Assembly (NCBI GenBank): GCA_033816765.1
Contig: CM066293.1
Span: 3,968,001-4,032,000, forward strand
Source of the DNA: Nothopassalora personata
Lineage: Eukaryota > Ascomycota > Dothideomycetes > Mycosphaerellales > Mycosphaerellaceae
Length of the DNA stretch: 64,000 nucleotides
Direction: 5' to 3'
Notes under the pieces: model-generated
Told to the model about the DNA's origin: nothing
Database searches by the model: none
The model's input: only the letters and a program-made list of their open reading frames with translations
Shown here: positions 1 to 9,250 of the stretch, in pieces
How positions within the stretch are numbered: the first letter of the stretch is position 1
Layout: each line of letters starts with the position of its first letter
Position numbers and translations under genes: made by a program

Positions 1-489
1 AGAGATGGGAGGGAGTCGCGGGTGATGGGCGGGGTTGTAATGTTCTGGTGCGTAGGCATCGTTGAGGTTGTGATGATAATGATGATAAAGACGGAGTGGT
101 CAGGTGTCTGTGGTGATGTATGAGGCGCCGTTGGGATCGTGTTTCCCGGGATGCTGCTGTTCTGAAGACAGATGATATGGTCCGGGAGACTGCTGTACAC
201 TGTGTTTGTACCATTGTTGCTGCGTGTACGACGAGGGTGCACACGATGTGCTTGTTGGTCATGTCATGTTCTGATTTTCGCTGGTGAGAGGTAATCAATA
301 TCGGCTGGAATATTGATGGTCGCCAACCGAGCGGCTGAATTGGCGCTATTGCATCGCGGGAGTGACGATGGAAGCCGCGTCCAGCCATGTCATGACACAG
401 CGAGTGTACAACAACAACAACAACATCCTGACCATCTTGCCTTTCATGCTGTTGGTGACTGTTGGTAACGGAAAACACGAGATATCATC
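1..489. other. Upstream flank of UGO1-like gene, no gene seen
   Basis: No convincing coding frame is present. The stretch has normal, non-RIP composition and presumably carries the promoter and 5' leader of the gene starting at 490. A short CAA-rich tract lies around 409-425. Confidence 0.5.
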
Positions 490-2004
490 ATGGACAGAGA
501 CCGCTTCCCGATCAAGTCCTCGCGCGAACCGAACCCGCTGCGACCGTATTACATCCCTCCCTCCATCGGCACATCTGCTTCGGCTTCCGCGTCAGCATCG
601 CCAGCACACCACGCGGCAAAGGTCAACCACCATGCCCGATCAGGCGCATCAATAGGGAGCAGTGCTCGCGATTTGTTTGAGATTGATATCGACATCAAAT
701 CGACGACCAGCGAAGCATGGCAGCACACGCGAAGCGTGTTCGACACGCTGGCCTGGCGGTATACCTCGGTCCTGCTGGCCCAGCCGTTTGACGTATCAAA
801 GACAATACTGCAGGTAGCCTTCCCACCTTCCTCGGCGACGGCACCGACGCCGCAGAAGAAGAGGAGTCGCGCGTCCAGCCGACGGGGAGGCAGCGTCCGC
901 GGGCGAGGAAAGGAGCACCACGACGAAGACGAGACAGACGACAGCGACGGCAGCGACGGCAGCGATGCCATTCCAGACTACTTCAGCTCCGCTGCGCCCC
1001 GGAGTCGATCACCCAGGAAACGGAGACGAACACCGCCCAGCCGAAATGCCTCCCCATCGCCCACACCTCGGCCGCGGAACAGGAGGGAGCAGGACGATGG
1101 GCATGTCTACAAGATTGTGAACAAGAAACCAGCCAGTGTCATGCACGCCATCTCGGCTCTATACAACACTTCGGGTGCGGTGGGATTATGGCGGGCTAGC
1201 AATACCACCTTCTTGTACTCTATCCTCCTTCGAACGACAGACTCGTTCGTACGAAACTTGCTGCTGGCCATCCTCGGCCTACCAGATCTACCAGGTCCCG
1301 ATCATGGCGGTCTGGCACCAGGTCTGAGCTCGGGAAGTGCTGGGTCTAGTGGTATCGATCTGAGCGACAGTCCCAATGCGGTAGGGTCGTTGATCGTGGT
1401 CGGTCTAGCCAGTTGCATTACTGGACTGCTCCTTGCACCACTGGATCTGGTTCGAACGAGACTCATCGTCACACCGGTATCACATCCACCCCGAGGCTTG
1501 CTTTCAAACCTGAAGCGGCTACCGTCACTCGTGGCATCATCAGATTTATGGCTACCGACAGCTCTTTTCCACTCAATACCCAACATCTTCTCAGCTGCAT
1601 CCCCACTCTTCCTGCGACGACAGATGCGACTCGCTCCAGAAACAACACCGGCTCTATGGAGCTTAGCCGCCTTCACGACCTCTCTCAGCGAACTGTTCAT
1701 CCGACTACCGCTGGAGACCGTGCTGCGAAGAGCACAAGTCACCGCCATCAAAAGGGCACAGCCAGACGTACCGCTCGTCGTCGATCCTGCACCCTATTCC
1801 GGCGTATGGAGCACAGTATACGGCATCATATACCTCGAAGGCGAGACAGAGACAAAGGCCGCGAGTGGCATGCTACAGACAAGAAGAGGTCAAGGTGTAG
1901 CCGGCCTAGTCAGAGGATGGCGCGTTGGTTTCTGGGGTCTGGTAGGTGTCTGGGGAGCAGGCGCGCTGGGTCCCGGCGACGTGAAGAGCGGTGGGCAATT
2001 TTGA
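490..2004 (+). CDS. UGO1: UGO1-like mitochondrial fusion/carrier-family protein
   Basis: Intronless frame of 504 residues. The N-terminus has the NPLRPYY..PPSIG signature of fungal Ugo1 proteins at about residues 13-25. Three degenerate mitochondrial-carrier signatures are visible: PFDVSK near residue 99, PLDLVRTR near 316 and PLETVLRR near 405. Between the first two lies a long low-complexity insert rich in Ser, Asp/Glu and Arg (about 115-205). In the family, Ugo1 is a modified carrier of the mitochondrial outer membrane that couples outer- and inner-membrane fusion through Fzo1 and Mgm1. It fuses membranes rather than transporting a metabolite, and the degenerate signatures fit that. The length matches fungal homologues. 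The ATG at 490 is chosen because the conserved N-terminal motif follows within 13 residues; upstream ATGs are in other frames. The neighbour is convergent on the minus strand. Confidence 0.85.
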   Translation: MDRDRFPIKSSREPNPLRPYYIPPSIGTSASASASASPAHHAAKVNHHARSGASIGSSARDLFEIDIDIKSTTSEAWQHTRSVFDTLAWRYTSVLLAQPFDVSKTILQVAFPPSSATAPTPQKKRSRASSRRGGSVRGRGKEHHDEDETDDSDGSDGSDAIPDYFSSAAPRSRSPRKRRRTPPSRNASPSPTPRPRNRREQDDGHVYKIVNKKPASVMHAISALYNTSGAVGLWRASNTTFLYSILLRTTDSFVRNLLLAILGLPDLPGPDHGGLAPGLSSGSAGSSGIDLSDSPNAVGSLIVVGLASCITGLLLAPLDLVRTRLIVTPVSHPPRGLLSNLKRLPSLVASSDLWLPTALFHSIPNIFSAASPLFLRRQMRLAPETTPALWSLAAFTTSLSELFIRLPLETVLRRAQVTAIKRAQPDVPLVVDPAPYSGVWSTVYGIIYLEGETETKAASGMLQTRRGQGVAGLVRGWRVGFWGLVGVWGAGALGPGDVKSGGQF

Positions 2005-3808
2005 GAGTCCCTGAATTTTCCCCATTGGATGATTGCAATAGATGATGATACCCCCTTTCTTGTATCTAGCATGAGGCGTTGTGTCACCTACAGTGCCGAT
2101 CGAACTTCTCAGCTCAAAGTCCCGGCGTTGACAATTCTCTCTCTTTCTATGGAAGACGACACTTCAGCTACCGATCGTTCTTGGAGCTCGTCCTTGCGTG
2201 CCTCGACCGTCAATGACCAAGAAACAACAGCGGTGCTCGTCTTAGGCTACTTCGGGAACCGGGGACGCGGGCATTCAGAAACGTGCTCTTCTTGATCGAA
2301 CTCTCATAGGGCTCGATTCCGGGAATTGGAGGGGTGGGAGACATCGCGTACAAAGGCACAGATCTCGTGGCTTTTTACGAGTTGTCACATCGATTCAGTG
2401 TGGGAAGTTGTCGTATATACTACTCTGTAGACGATCGACTGCTGCCGACCCAGATTGTCCCGCCAAACTCCCGTACAATTCGCCGAAGAGTCGTCTGCCG
2501 TTTGCTAATTCGTGGAAGACGGCAGGAATGGGGTGGGATCGATTCGTCGACCTGTAGGGTGGTGGGATTGATAGGGATGTTCTGACATGGTCGTTGAGGC
2601 TTGGACGGATCGATGCGATCATGCGCTCAAGCGGATTTCGACCCCAGAAAGCGAAGCCATCTCATCATCTCTGGGAACGAACTACGCCGTATCCCAGACT
2701 AATATCTCCCCCAACAACATAACCTGGCCCAAACACGGCTGCGACAGCGATTTATAACATGACTCTCTACACCTCTGTCCCGCCAGCGAAATCCATTGCC
2801 ACCACCAACAATTCCTATTGACACTTTCCTTCTCCTCCGTATGACACTCCGAAAGTGCGAACAGGGCCCCCTTCGCCCTTCTTCCACAGACTCTGACATA
2901 TATGCCCAATATGGAACATCACCTCTCCCGCTCTCTCCCGCCGTCCAAGGCCGCCGCGGCGCTCGATCCACTCTGCTCCCTCCGTCGGTCTCCGGAACAC
3001 CACAGCATATAGCGGATCGAAGACCTTTTGCTTGTAGAGGAAGCGCACCGCAATCCAATATAGCTCCGGCCCGGCAAGGTCCTCTCGCACCGACACTCCA
3101 ACCTTCGCTGTAGACAAACCTTCGCTGTAGACAAAGCAAAGCTACGGAAAGATTTCGAGGATTGGATGCAGGCTTTTGGTGGTCGTCACGGATACGAAAC
3201 TTCTCCCTCCATCAGGCCCCTTCTCCGTGTACTACTACCACCACTTCAACTCCACCACCCACCCACGCAAGCCAAGCCACTTCACAGCCTTCTGACTCCT
3301 CGCCCTAACCCTAACCCTCTCATCCTCCGCCTCCTGCACCACCACTATCACCCCCACTACCTTCATTCCTTCATCCCTCCACCTCCAATCATCTGCACCG
3401 AACCCTTAACCTCCTCCTAGTACTGTCCACCCAGCACCGCGCAGAGTCCCCACGTAGGAACTTTCCACCTCGAATACTTCGCCCGCGCGTACTTTGAGCG
3501 TGCCGGCCACTGGGAGTAAGTGCGGTGGTGGGGTGATGAGGTGGGGGAATCGGTTAAGATTATGAAAGTTTTCGCAGGGCGGACGAAGGGGTAAGGATGG
3601 AGAGGTTGATTGCTCTGTTGAGTCAGAGCGCGGCCGAGTGATGGGGTCTCACGGGGGGTGTGGTTTCGAGGGGAGAGGGGGGCGGGGGCTGTGGTGCAGG
3701 AGAGGGGTCTTGAGAAGGGGAGGTGAGTGGAAACCTTTCCGAGTTGAGTTTCAGTTTTAGTTAATGTACGTATAGTGCGCTGTACTATATAGATTATAGC
3801 TTGTCCAA
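2005..3808. other. Gene-poor spacer
   Basis: 1.8 kb between the UGO1-like gene and the 3' end of the glycosyltransferase. Several frames of 70-150 codons overlap on both strands near 2.7-3.1 kb, but none shows a recognisable domain, so none is called. Small features: a 17-bp direct duplication at about 3,103-3,136, a telomere-like (CCCTAA)2CCCT run at 3,303-3,318, and a C/T-rich tract to about 3,420 followed by a G-rich tract to about 3,730. Confidence 0.5.
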
Positions 3809-5408
3809 TTATTTCTTCGCCACTATATGGAACCCTTTAGCGGGTGTGAGGATACTGTACACTACGGTCACAGTCTGCAGAACCTGCACGGCCACTGACC
3901 ACACCGGCGCCATGAACAAATGCCACAGAACCCTCCACGCCGGCAGCTCGGCATCCAAATCCGAGCACAGCGTGGCAAACAATACTGTAAAAGTCGCACT
4001 ACTAAAGTACAGTCTCATCCAGACACTCAACCATACCGGAGCGCTGATAAGTCCCGCCAGGTATGCGACCGCCACAGGCAGCTCGAAGACGGAGATGACC
4101 CAACTCACCACCATCGCTTTCCCAAACAAGCCCGGAACTGTCCACATGCCCCTCAACCACCGTCTGCGCTGCTTCATAAAGTCCAGGACAGCTTCATTAC
4201 TCTGCTCCCGGGCAATGGCAGGGACAAATCCACCACCAGCACCCAGACGCCACGCTCGATCTCCGAACCAAAAGTCTTCGGCGAGGCAGGGTGTATCCCA
4301 GGTCGCGGCGTTTTGAACCTTGGCACTGCTCAGGAGAAAAGATCCGTGGCATCCGAAGATGGTTTTGTGCACCCGTCCATGCTGGAACTGAAATCGTCCT
4401 AGATCGTCGCGGAAACGAAGGATTTCGGCGAAAGTGAGCACTGGATTGCGCCAGTAGTTGACTGTGTTGTAGAGGATGAGGCCTACAAGCAAAAGTGTAT
4501 CAGCTATACTCGACAAGCACGTGGCAATGTCGGAGACTGCACATACCTTGACCCCATTCATACAGACTTTTCTCGATAAAGTCGATACAAGTGAGGACGC
4601 AGTGATCGTCCACGGCAGTCTCTTCATCGAGATGGAGGATCCATGCTCCAGGGGCGTTGTGGAGGTGATGCGTGCGGTAGTACTCCAGTGCTCGAGCTTT
4701 GTATAGTGCTCTAGGAGCCTCGTAATCGTTGGGAATGAAGGCAATTTCCACGCCGAGATCGGCTGATGAGAAGTGGCGGCCCTCTTCGGTGAGGACTACG
4801 AAGCGGATCCGGGAGTCTAGTTGTTGGAGGTGGCGCATCTCGTGGATGGAACGAAGCACTGTCACCTGGTTTGTGCCCTTTGTAACGAGGAGGAGAGTGA
4901 GAGATTGCCATTCTCGAATCGGTTGCTGGGAGGGCATGGCGAGGCTCATGGGCGAGAGTGGTGTCAAGATGATGATCGTGCTGGAAGCGATGATGACCAC
5001 GATGAAGCCGCTGATCCAGTCAAAGTGGCCATACTGCGGGCTTGGTAGAATGCGTTGGAGGAGGAATGTTACTGTTGAAAACATTGGTAAGTGCCATCAT
5101 GTTCGACGTACGTTCTGCGCAGACAGAACGTACAAGAATAGAACGCGATATAACCCAGAACGTGAATGAGACTGCTGTACTGTAGGAATCGTATGAGGAG
5201 GGATCTCCGTGGCCTTGGTAAGAGCTCAGTGCTTTCTTCGGGAGAAGCGGACCCACGCGAGGAAGAATCCGAAGATGACCAGTGCCGCTTCATCTTGCTG
5301 CGCCCGGAGCTCACTGGACAAAGGCAGGCCATCAAAGGCATTGCGCAGCCTTATAGGCGTGGCAGGCCCAAGAGTGAGAAAATCGTTGATTCCGATGTGC
5401 GGTAGCAC
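3809..5408 (-). CDS. GT2-family glycosyltransferase (Egh/beta-mannosyltransferase-like membrane enzyme)
   Basis: Four exons on the minus strand: 5408-5253, 5179-5134, 5071-4547 and 4482-3809. All introns are GT-AG (73, 62 and 64 bp) and the frame is continuous, giving 466 residues. Seen in the protein: N-terminal hydrophobic segments (about 40-65 and 90-105), LHLDEET (D216) as the metal/nucleotide-sugar DxD-type motif, AEDFWFGDRAWRLG with E311/D312 as the acceptor acidic pair, QRRRW at 347-351, then three hydrophobic helices and a C-terminal GFHIVAKK. These are the hallmarks of the processive-type GT2 fold in Egh-like proteins, known in animals as beta-1,4-mannosyltransferases of glycolipid synthesis. 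The fungal substrate is unknown. The first intron has a weak GTCCGC donor, so the N-terminal exon is the least certain part. Confidence 0.8.
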
Positions 5409-5982
5409 GACAGCAAGCCTCTGTGGGCCGGCATTGGGTCCTAGCCATTGCCTGCTCCGTCCATGGGGGTCTGCGGCGCTGCATCTCTGGGAGCAGCTCG
5501 CAGGGCCGCAATCTATCGGCTATCAAGCATGTTTAGCAGCAGCCGCATGAGAGTGATGACGAGGGCGATAGCGTCATGGTTGCACGAATCGCTCTTGTGG
5601 TATTCGTGAATGTGGGATACGGGGATGATGGACAAGTCATGATTTGATAGGTGCACATTCATCGAACTTGAATTGGTTCACGTTTCAGAGAGGAGGTTGC
5701 TCGTACTGCCTTGTTCAGCCTTGAAATAGGTGTCGATGCTGATGTCGTCGGGGGAAGAGAAGTGAAAAGCGCCAGGATGATGCTTAGGCAACTGGTTTTG
5801 AAGGTGATATACCCGGGTTAAGAGGCGTAATTCTTGCTTTAGGAGATTAGATTAGGCCCCAAGATATAAGGATCAAGGGCTAATTATAGTAAAGAAGCCT
5901 TATATCAGCACTCCCTAGGTGCCGATACTTATGATAACTATAGTTTTTTATACTCTAATATCTAGCCTTTATACCGGCCGTG
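5409..5982. other. Intergenic DNA, then a RIPped fragment
   Basis: 5,409-5,800 has normal composition and no gene; it is the likely promoter of the minus-strand glycosyltransferase. From about 5,800 the composition switches to TpA-rich RIPped sequence outside the left terminal repeat of the large element. It may be a truncated remnant of another repeat. Confidence 0.5.
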
Positions 5983-6170
5983 GCCTGGTTAACATAGTTT
6001 CTCTCGAATCCGGGGTTTTGCCTTTTCGCCTATTTGCCTGTATGCCTGTATGCCTATATGCCTGTATGCCTATATGCCTGTTTAGCTGTTTAGCTATTTA
6101 GCTGTTTACCTGTTTGCCTATATGCCTATTTGCCTATATGCCTATATGCCTGTATGCCTATATGCTATGT
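5983..6170 (+). repeat. Left terminal inverted repeat with 8-bp minisatellite
   Basis: The unique tip (about 5,983-6,025) is followed by TGCCTGTA/TGCCTATA units to about 6,168. Variants such as TAGCTGTT appear, suggesting decay by RIP and slippage. It mirrors the right end at 15,032-15,295. Confidence 0.8.
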
Positions 6171-6475
6171 ACTTACTCGTAGAAGCTATAGACACTTACT
6201 CGTAGGGGCTATAGACACTTACTCGTAGGGGCTATAGAATAGCCCCTACGAGTAAGTGCATAGTATATATAGTATAGAGAAGTTAGGGAAATAGATTTCG
6301 CGAATTAGTTTAAGCACACTCCCTTGTAGGGCATATTTACTAGCACTTAATCGTAGGAGCGAGTTTATAGACCCTACGAGTAAGTGTCTATAGCCCCTAC
6401 GAGTAAGTGCTCATTTATAGAATTACTATTAAAAGAGTTCTATAGGCGTTCGTTCTTTAAGAGCACTTACTCGTA
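6165..6475. repeat. Cluster of CTTACTCGTAGG hairpin repeats (left subterminal)
   Basis: About eight copies of CACTTACTCGTAGGGGC or its complement lie near 6,172, 6,192, 6,215, 6,241, 6,345, 6,376, 6,398 and 6,464. The pair at about 6,213-6,259 forms a near-perfect hairpin with arms of about 19 bp. The same motif recurs near 9.66, 9.83-9.89, 9.98, 10.16-10.20, 13.79-13.83, 13.93 and 15.00-15.05 kb, including a CTTCCTCGTAGG subtype. Confidence 0.75.
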
Positions 6476-6499
6476 GGACAATATAGTATTCGTAAGATA

Positions 6500-7113
6500 A
6501 GACATAATATAATAGAAAATAGGCGCAGTTACAGTTGTATATAGACAGTAAACTATTTACACTTCTTATTCTTACGGCGACAGGCTCCGTAGGTAGTAGA
6601 CTACACAGTACCAGTAGTAGTAGCACCTATTTACGAGTACTAGCGGCACTTATTCTTATGCGGCGTCTTGCCGCGGCACGAACGACACACTTGTAGTCTA
6701 GGCTTACTAAGACCTATTACGAGGTCTTAGATATTGCCGGCATACGTCTACTTCATTAGCCGGTTAGAAGACTAGCCGCCCTCGCTAGTAGCTACGCGCG
6801 AAAAAAGGTCGTCCTACTCCTATATATACGTTAGTCTTAATTATAGAGCGTAGAGTTAAGCATTAGCTTAGTATCGTAAAGACTTACTTACTACGGTATA
6901 GAGACGATGCTACCCGCTAAAGGCATCCTATACTTGTTTATATTTTTACCCGTAGGCCGGCCTTACTTACTAGGGTTTACGCCTCGGCGCACGACATAAT
7001 CGCTACGCTTAACGATTTTAATAGCCTTATCGGTAGTGTTTCTACCGCCGGTAGAGAGCATAGTACTACTACTACTACTACTACTACTACTGCTACTACT
7101 AGTACTAGTAGTG
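6500..7113 (-). pseudogene. RIPped coding remnant (Ser-rich linker, basic and Cys-containing C-terminal part)
   Basis: The minus strand keeps a coding-like frame interrupted only by TAG/TAA codons that RIP would produce from CAG, CAA or TGG. A run of Ser codons (about 7,113-7,063) leads into LSTGGRNTTDKAIKIVKRS and further Lys/Arg-rich sequence down to about 6,750. Near 6,700-6,560 Cys-x-x-Cys spacing appears in another frame (CRSC, then ACRRKNKKC). No known domain is recognised. The TRIM at 7,114 interrupts this frame, which probably continues into the remnant at 8.4-9.2 kb. Confidence 0.45.
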
Positions 7114-7274
7114 TGACACGGACAAGACAGCAACAGGGCGCAAACGTGTATTAGCCTTAGTATCGAGTAAGTTCTACGAAGAAGAGAAGTAAGAAGTCGC
7201 GAGAAGCGCGTGATAAGATCGGGCCCGAGGTCACGTGACACCGAAGTGCGTCTGTGCAAAGGTAAACCGTGACA
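7114..7274 (-). repeat. 3' LTR of the TRIM
   Basis: 161 bp, TGACAC...GTGACA on the plus strand and TG...CA on both strands. Adjacent to TSD copy TAGTG (7,109-7,113). Apparently identical to the partner LTR. Confidence 0.9.
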
Positions 7275-7396
7275 CCACCCCCCCTCTCAAACCGCCGTAC
7301 GCCCTCGTACGCGTGAATCAATCGCAATGGGGTATATCCATCGCCATTACCCAATTCAATCCAATCCAATGTATATCTTGCCGCAGCAAGCCTTAA

Positions 7397-7861
7397 GCGA
7401 AGACAGTATCACACCGCAGTGTGCCTTGTGTCCACCAACTGTATATCAAGCCTCAGCTTGCCTCAAGTTGTATCTGCGAAGACAGTATCACACCGCAGTG
7501 TGCCTTGTGTCCACCAACTGTATATCAAGCCTCAGCTTGCCTCAAGTTGTATCTGCGAAGACAGTATCACACCGCAGTGTGCCTTGTGTCCACCAACTGT
7601 ATATCAAGCCTCAGCTTGCCTCAAGTTGTATCTGCGAAGACAGTATCACACCGCAGTGTGCCTTGTGTCCACCAACTGTATATCAAGCCTCAGCTTGCCT
7701 CAAGTTGTATCTGCGAAGACAGTATCTTCGTTACGACGAAGAGAAACTAAGACTCTCTCTCTCGAAAAATACAAGCCTCAAGCGAAGACAGTATCACACC
7801 GCAGTGTGCCTTGTGTCCACCAACTGTATATCAAGCCTCAGCTTGCCTCAAGTTGTATCTG
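7397..7861. repeat. 79-bp tandem repeats inside the TRIM
   Basis: Units start at 7,397, 7,476, 7,555 and 7,634 with exactly 79-bp spacing. A partial unit follows at 7,713, then after about 60 bp of different sequence another full unit begins near 7,783. Units are almost identical and begin GCGAAGACAGTATCACACCG. Because 79 is not a multiple of three, translation of the array cycles through frames; it is not a coding repeat. Confidence 0.9.
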
Positions 7862-8147
7862 CGCTCCGCCGGTGCTCCTCTTGCTGACGAGCCTGCTCAG
7901 CACCATCTCGGCCCTGAGTCTCGTCTTGTGTCTCTTGCGCCATCTTGCGCAGTCGTTCTACACCCTGGGTGTCGTCGAAATCCGGATTCCACTCTGACTC
8001 GTCTTCCACCTCACGTTGTCCTTCGGTTAGTGTGCCGTTCTGTCGTTGGCGCGCGTCGCGGAGGAACTTCTTCGTGAGTAGGTTAAGGTTCAGGTTGGGA
8101 ATGAATTAGGATTCGTCTGCTCCGAGTGTCGTCTGGTTTGCGGCCAT
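7848..8147 (-). pseudogene. Short gag-like frame of the TRIM with one premature stop
   Basis: Minus-strand ATG at 8,147 in good context (CGAATGGCC) opens a 100-codon frame ending at TGA 7,850-7,848. Codon 14 is TAA (8,108-8,106), one C-to-T change from CAA. The remainder is acidic and Gln/Glu-rich (ESEWNPDFDD..., then repeated Gln-Glu/Arg), like the N-terminal part of fungal Ty3/Gypsy Gag. No zinc knuckle is present. The frame ends where the 79-bp array begins. The gag assignment rests on position and composition only. Confidence 0.5.
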
Positions 8148-8229
8148 TCGGACTCGGTGTCGCACGCGCGTTTCTGTGCACACGTGGTCGGGGTGATCGC
8201 TTGCGGCGATCGAGCGCGGTAGAACTTAA

Positions 8230-8390
8230 TGACACGGACAAGACAGCAACAGGGCGCAAACGTGTATTAGCCTTAGTATCGAGTAAGTTCTACGAAGAAG
8301 AGAAGTAAGAAGTCGCGAGAAGCGCGTGATAAGATCGGGCCCGAGGTCACGTGACACCGAAGTGCGTCTGTGCAAAGGTAAACCGTGACA
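8230..8390 (-). repeat. 5' LTR of the TRIM
   Basis: 161 bp, apparently identical to 7,114-7,274 and followed by TSD copy TAGTG (8,391-8,395). The internal side starts TTAAGTTCTACCGCG on the minus strand, where a primer-binding site would be expected. No tRNA match was assigned. Confidence 0.9.
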
Positions 8391-9250
8391 TAGTGTTAGT
8401 GTTAGTATTAGTAGTGCTATAGAGACAATGTTAGCGACAGGATCTTAATAATAGCCTTAAGGCATAAGAGGCTTAAAGGTAAGAGCGAGACTTACGTAGG
8501 AGGAGTATAAGATAGGCCGGTAGCGCCCTCGTTATAGTTAGTGTTGCTACGTATATATAGTTAGTACTCGCTTAGATAGATAGATCGATATCGATTAGCT
8601 TATAAGTCCTCGCCGCCGCCGCCGCTAAACTCGTAGTCGTTATCGTCGTCGTAGTCGGGGCTATAGCATAATGTTAGTAGTGTATTCTCGTAAGCCGAGC
8701 TTAGCTAAGCTAAGTAACTAAGGAATAAGGACATATAGAATCGGGCCGTCATTATACGACTCGAAAGCCGGAGTAGCACCTTCTTCTTACTACTACTAGG
8801 TAGGCGCGGTAGGCGCGGTAGGCGATAGTAATAGTAATAGTAGTAGTAATAGTAGTAGTAATAGTAGTAGTAGTGCGGGCTTACGAGCGGCCTTAGAGGC
8901 GAGCTTCTTACGTAGTGCCTTACTACCGGTAGACTTACGAGCCGCCTTAGAGGTATACTTACTATAGATATATTAGTATACCGAGTAAGTAATTAGGGCG
9001 AATAGTGTACTTATAGGGCGGCGCAATCGTAGTAGAAGAACTCGCTTCTAGAAAGGGGTTAGCTAGTCGCTATACTAGAGCATAGTTAATCTTAGGTAAG
9101 CCTTTATATACGCTACGAGGGAGTAGAGGGATACTAGTAACGCGCTAGGCGCACCGAGCGCAAAAAAACGACCTATGTCGTTACTACTACTACTGCTACT
9201 ACTGTTACTACTGTTACTACTATTACTACTATTATTGTTATTATTACTGC
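8391..9250 (-). pseudogene. RIPped protein remnant with histone H3 tail-like segment
   Basis: Minus-strand coding texture runs from about 9,250 down to the TRIM. In order it shows a low-complexity start, a basic segment matching the histone H3 tail (8,960-8,874), a run of CTA/TTA codons (probably Pro/Leu before RIP) with P-T-A repeats, a Ser-Lys stretch, a hydrophobic segment, and an acidic Gly-rich end (DYDDDNDYEFSGGGGEDL, stop near 8,607). The frame changes inside the CTACTA microsatellite, consistent with slippage. Only RIP-type stops interrupt it otherwise. The Ser/Thr-rich remnant on the far side of the TRIM may be part of the same gene or the next one. No catalytic domain is recognised. 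Confidence 0.5.
8874..8960 (-). other. Histone H3 N-terminal tail-like peptide segment
   Basis: Translating 8,960-8,874 on the minus strand gives KYTSKA, then ARKSTG-S-KA-L-RK-K-LASKAARK-P-A-L. Compared with H3 residues 7-30 this matches 19 of 24 positions. Three of the five mismatches (G13 to S, P16 to L, P30 to L) are what CpA/TpG-to-TpA mutation of the H3 codons would give. The lysines equivalent to K9, K14, K18, K23 and K27 are all kept, as are the ARKS context of K9 and the AARK context of K27. The globular H3 domain does not follow; Pro/Leu-rich repeats do. This is either a captured H3 fragment or a histone mimic. Confidence 0.7.

Larger units (their letters stand above)
7114..8390 (-). 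mobile_element. TRIM-type non-autonomous LTR retrotransposon
   Basis: Two 161-bp direct repeats (7,114-7,274 and 8,230-8,390) appear identical, start TG and end CA, and are flanked by the 5-bp duplication TAGTG (7,109-7,113 and 8,391-8,395). Minus-strand orientation follows from a purine tract GAGAGGGGGGGTGG abutting the 3' LTR at about 7,275-7,288 and from a gag-like start on the minus strand. The total is 1,277 bp, far too short for pol, so the element is non-autonomous. The internal region holds a short gag-like frame and 79-bp tandem repeats. Unlike the surrounding DNA it is rich in CpA/TpG, so it inserted after the host element was RIPped or escaped RIP because its repeats are short. Confidence 0.9.

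Noticed and set aside
2699..3139. Long overlapping frames on both strands
   Set aside because: No domain, start context or conserved motif; GC-rich sequence produces open frames on both strands.
3303..3318. Telomere-like (CCCTAA)2CCCT
   Set aside because: Only two and a half units in a C/T-rich low-complexity stretch, which can occur by chance. No subtelomeric features nearby.
5983..6025. tRNA B-box-like TCTCGAATCCGGGG in the TIR tip
   Set aside because: No A box or foldable tRNA around it. It is part of the conserved TIR.
7397..7861. CRISPR-like array
   Set aside because: Direct repeats of 79 bp are contiguous without spacers, and the organism is a fungus. It is a tandem repeat inside a TRIM.
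7327..7887. Long plus-strand open frames through the 79-bp array
   Set aside because: The frames are open only because the repeat lacks stops. The period is not divisible by three and the element is transcribed from the other strand.
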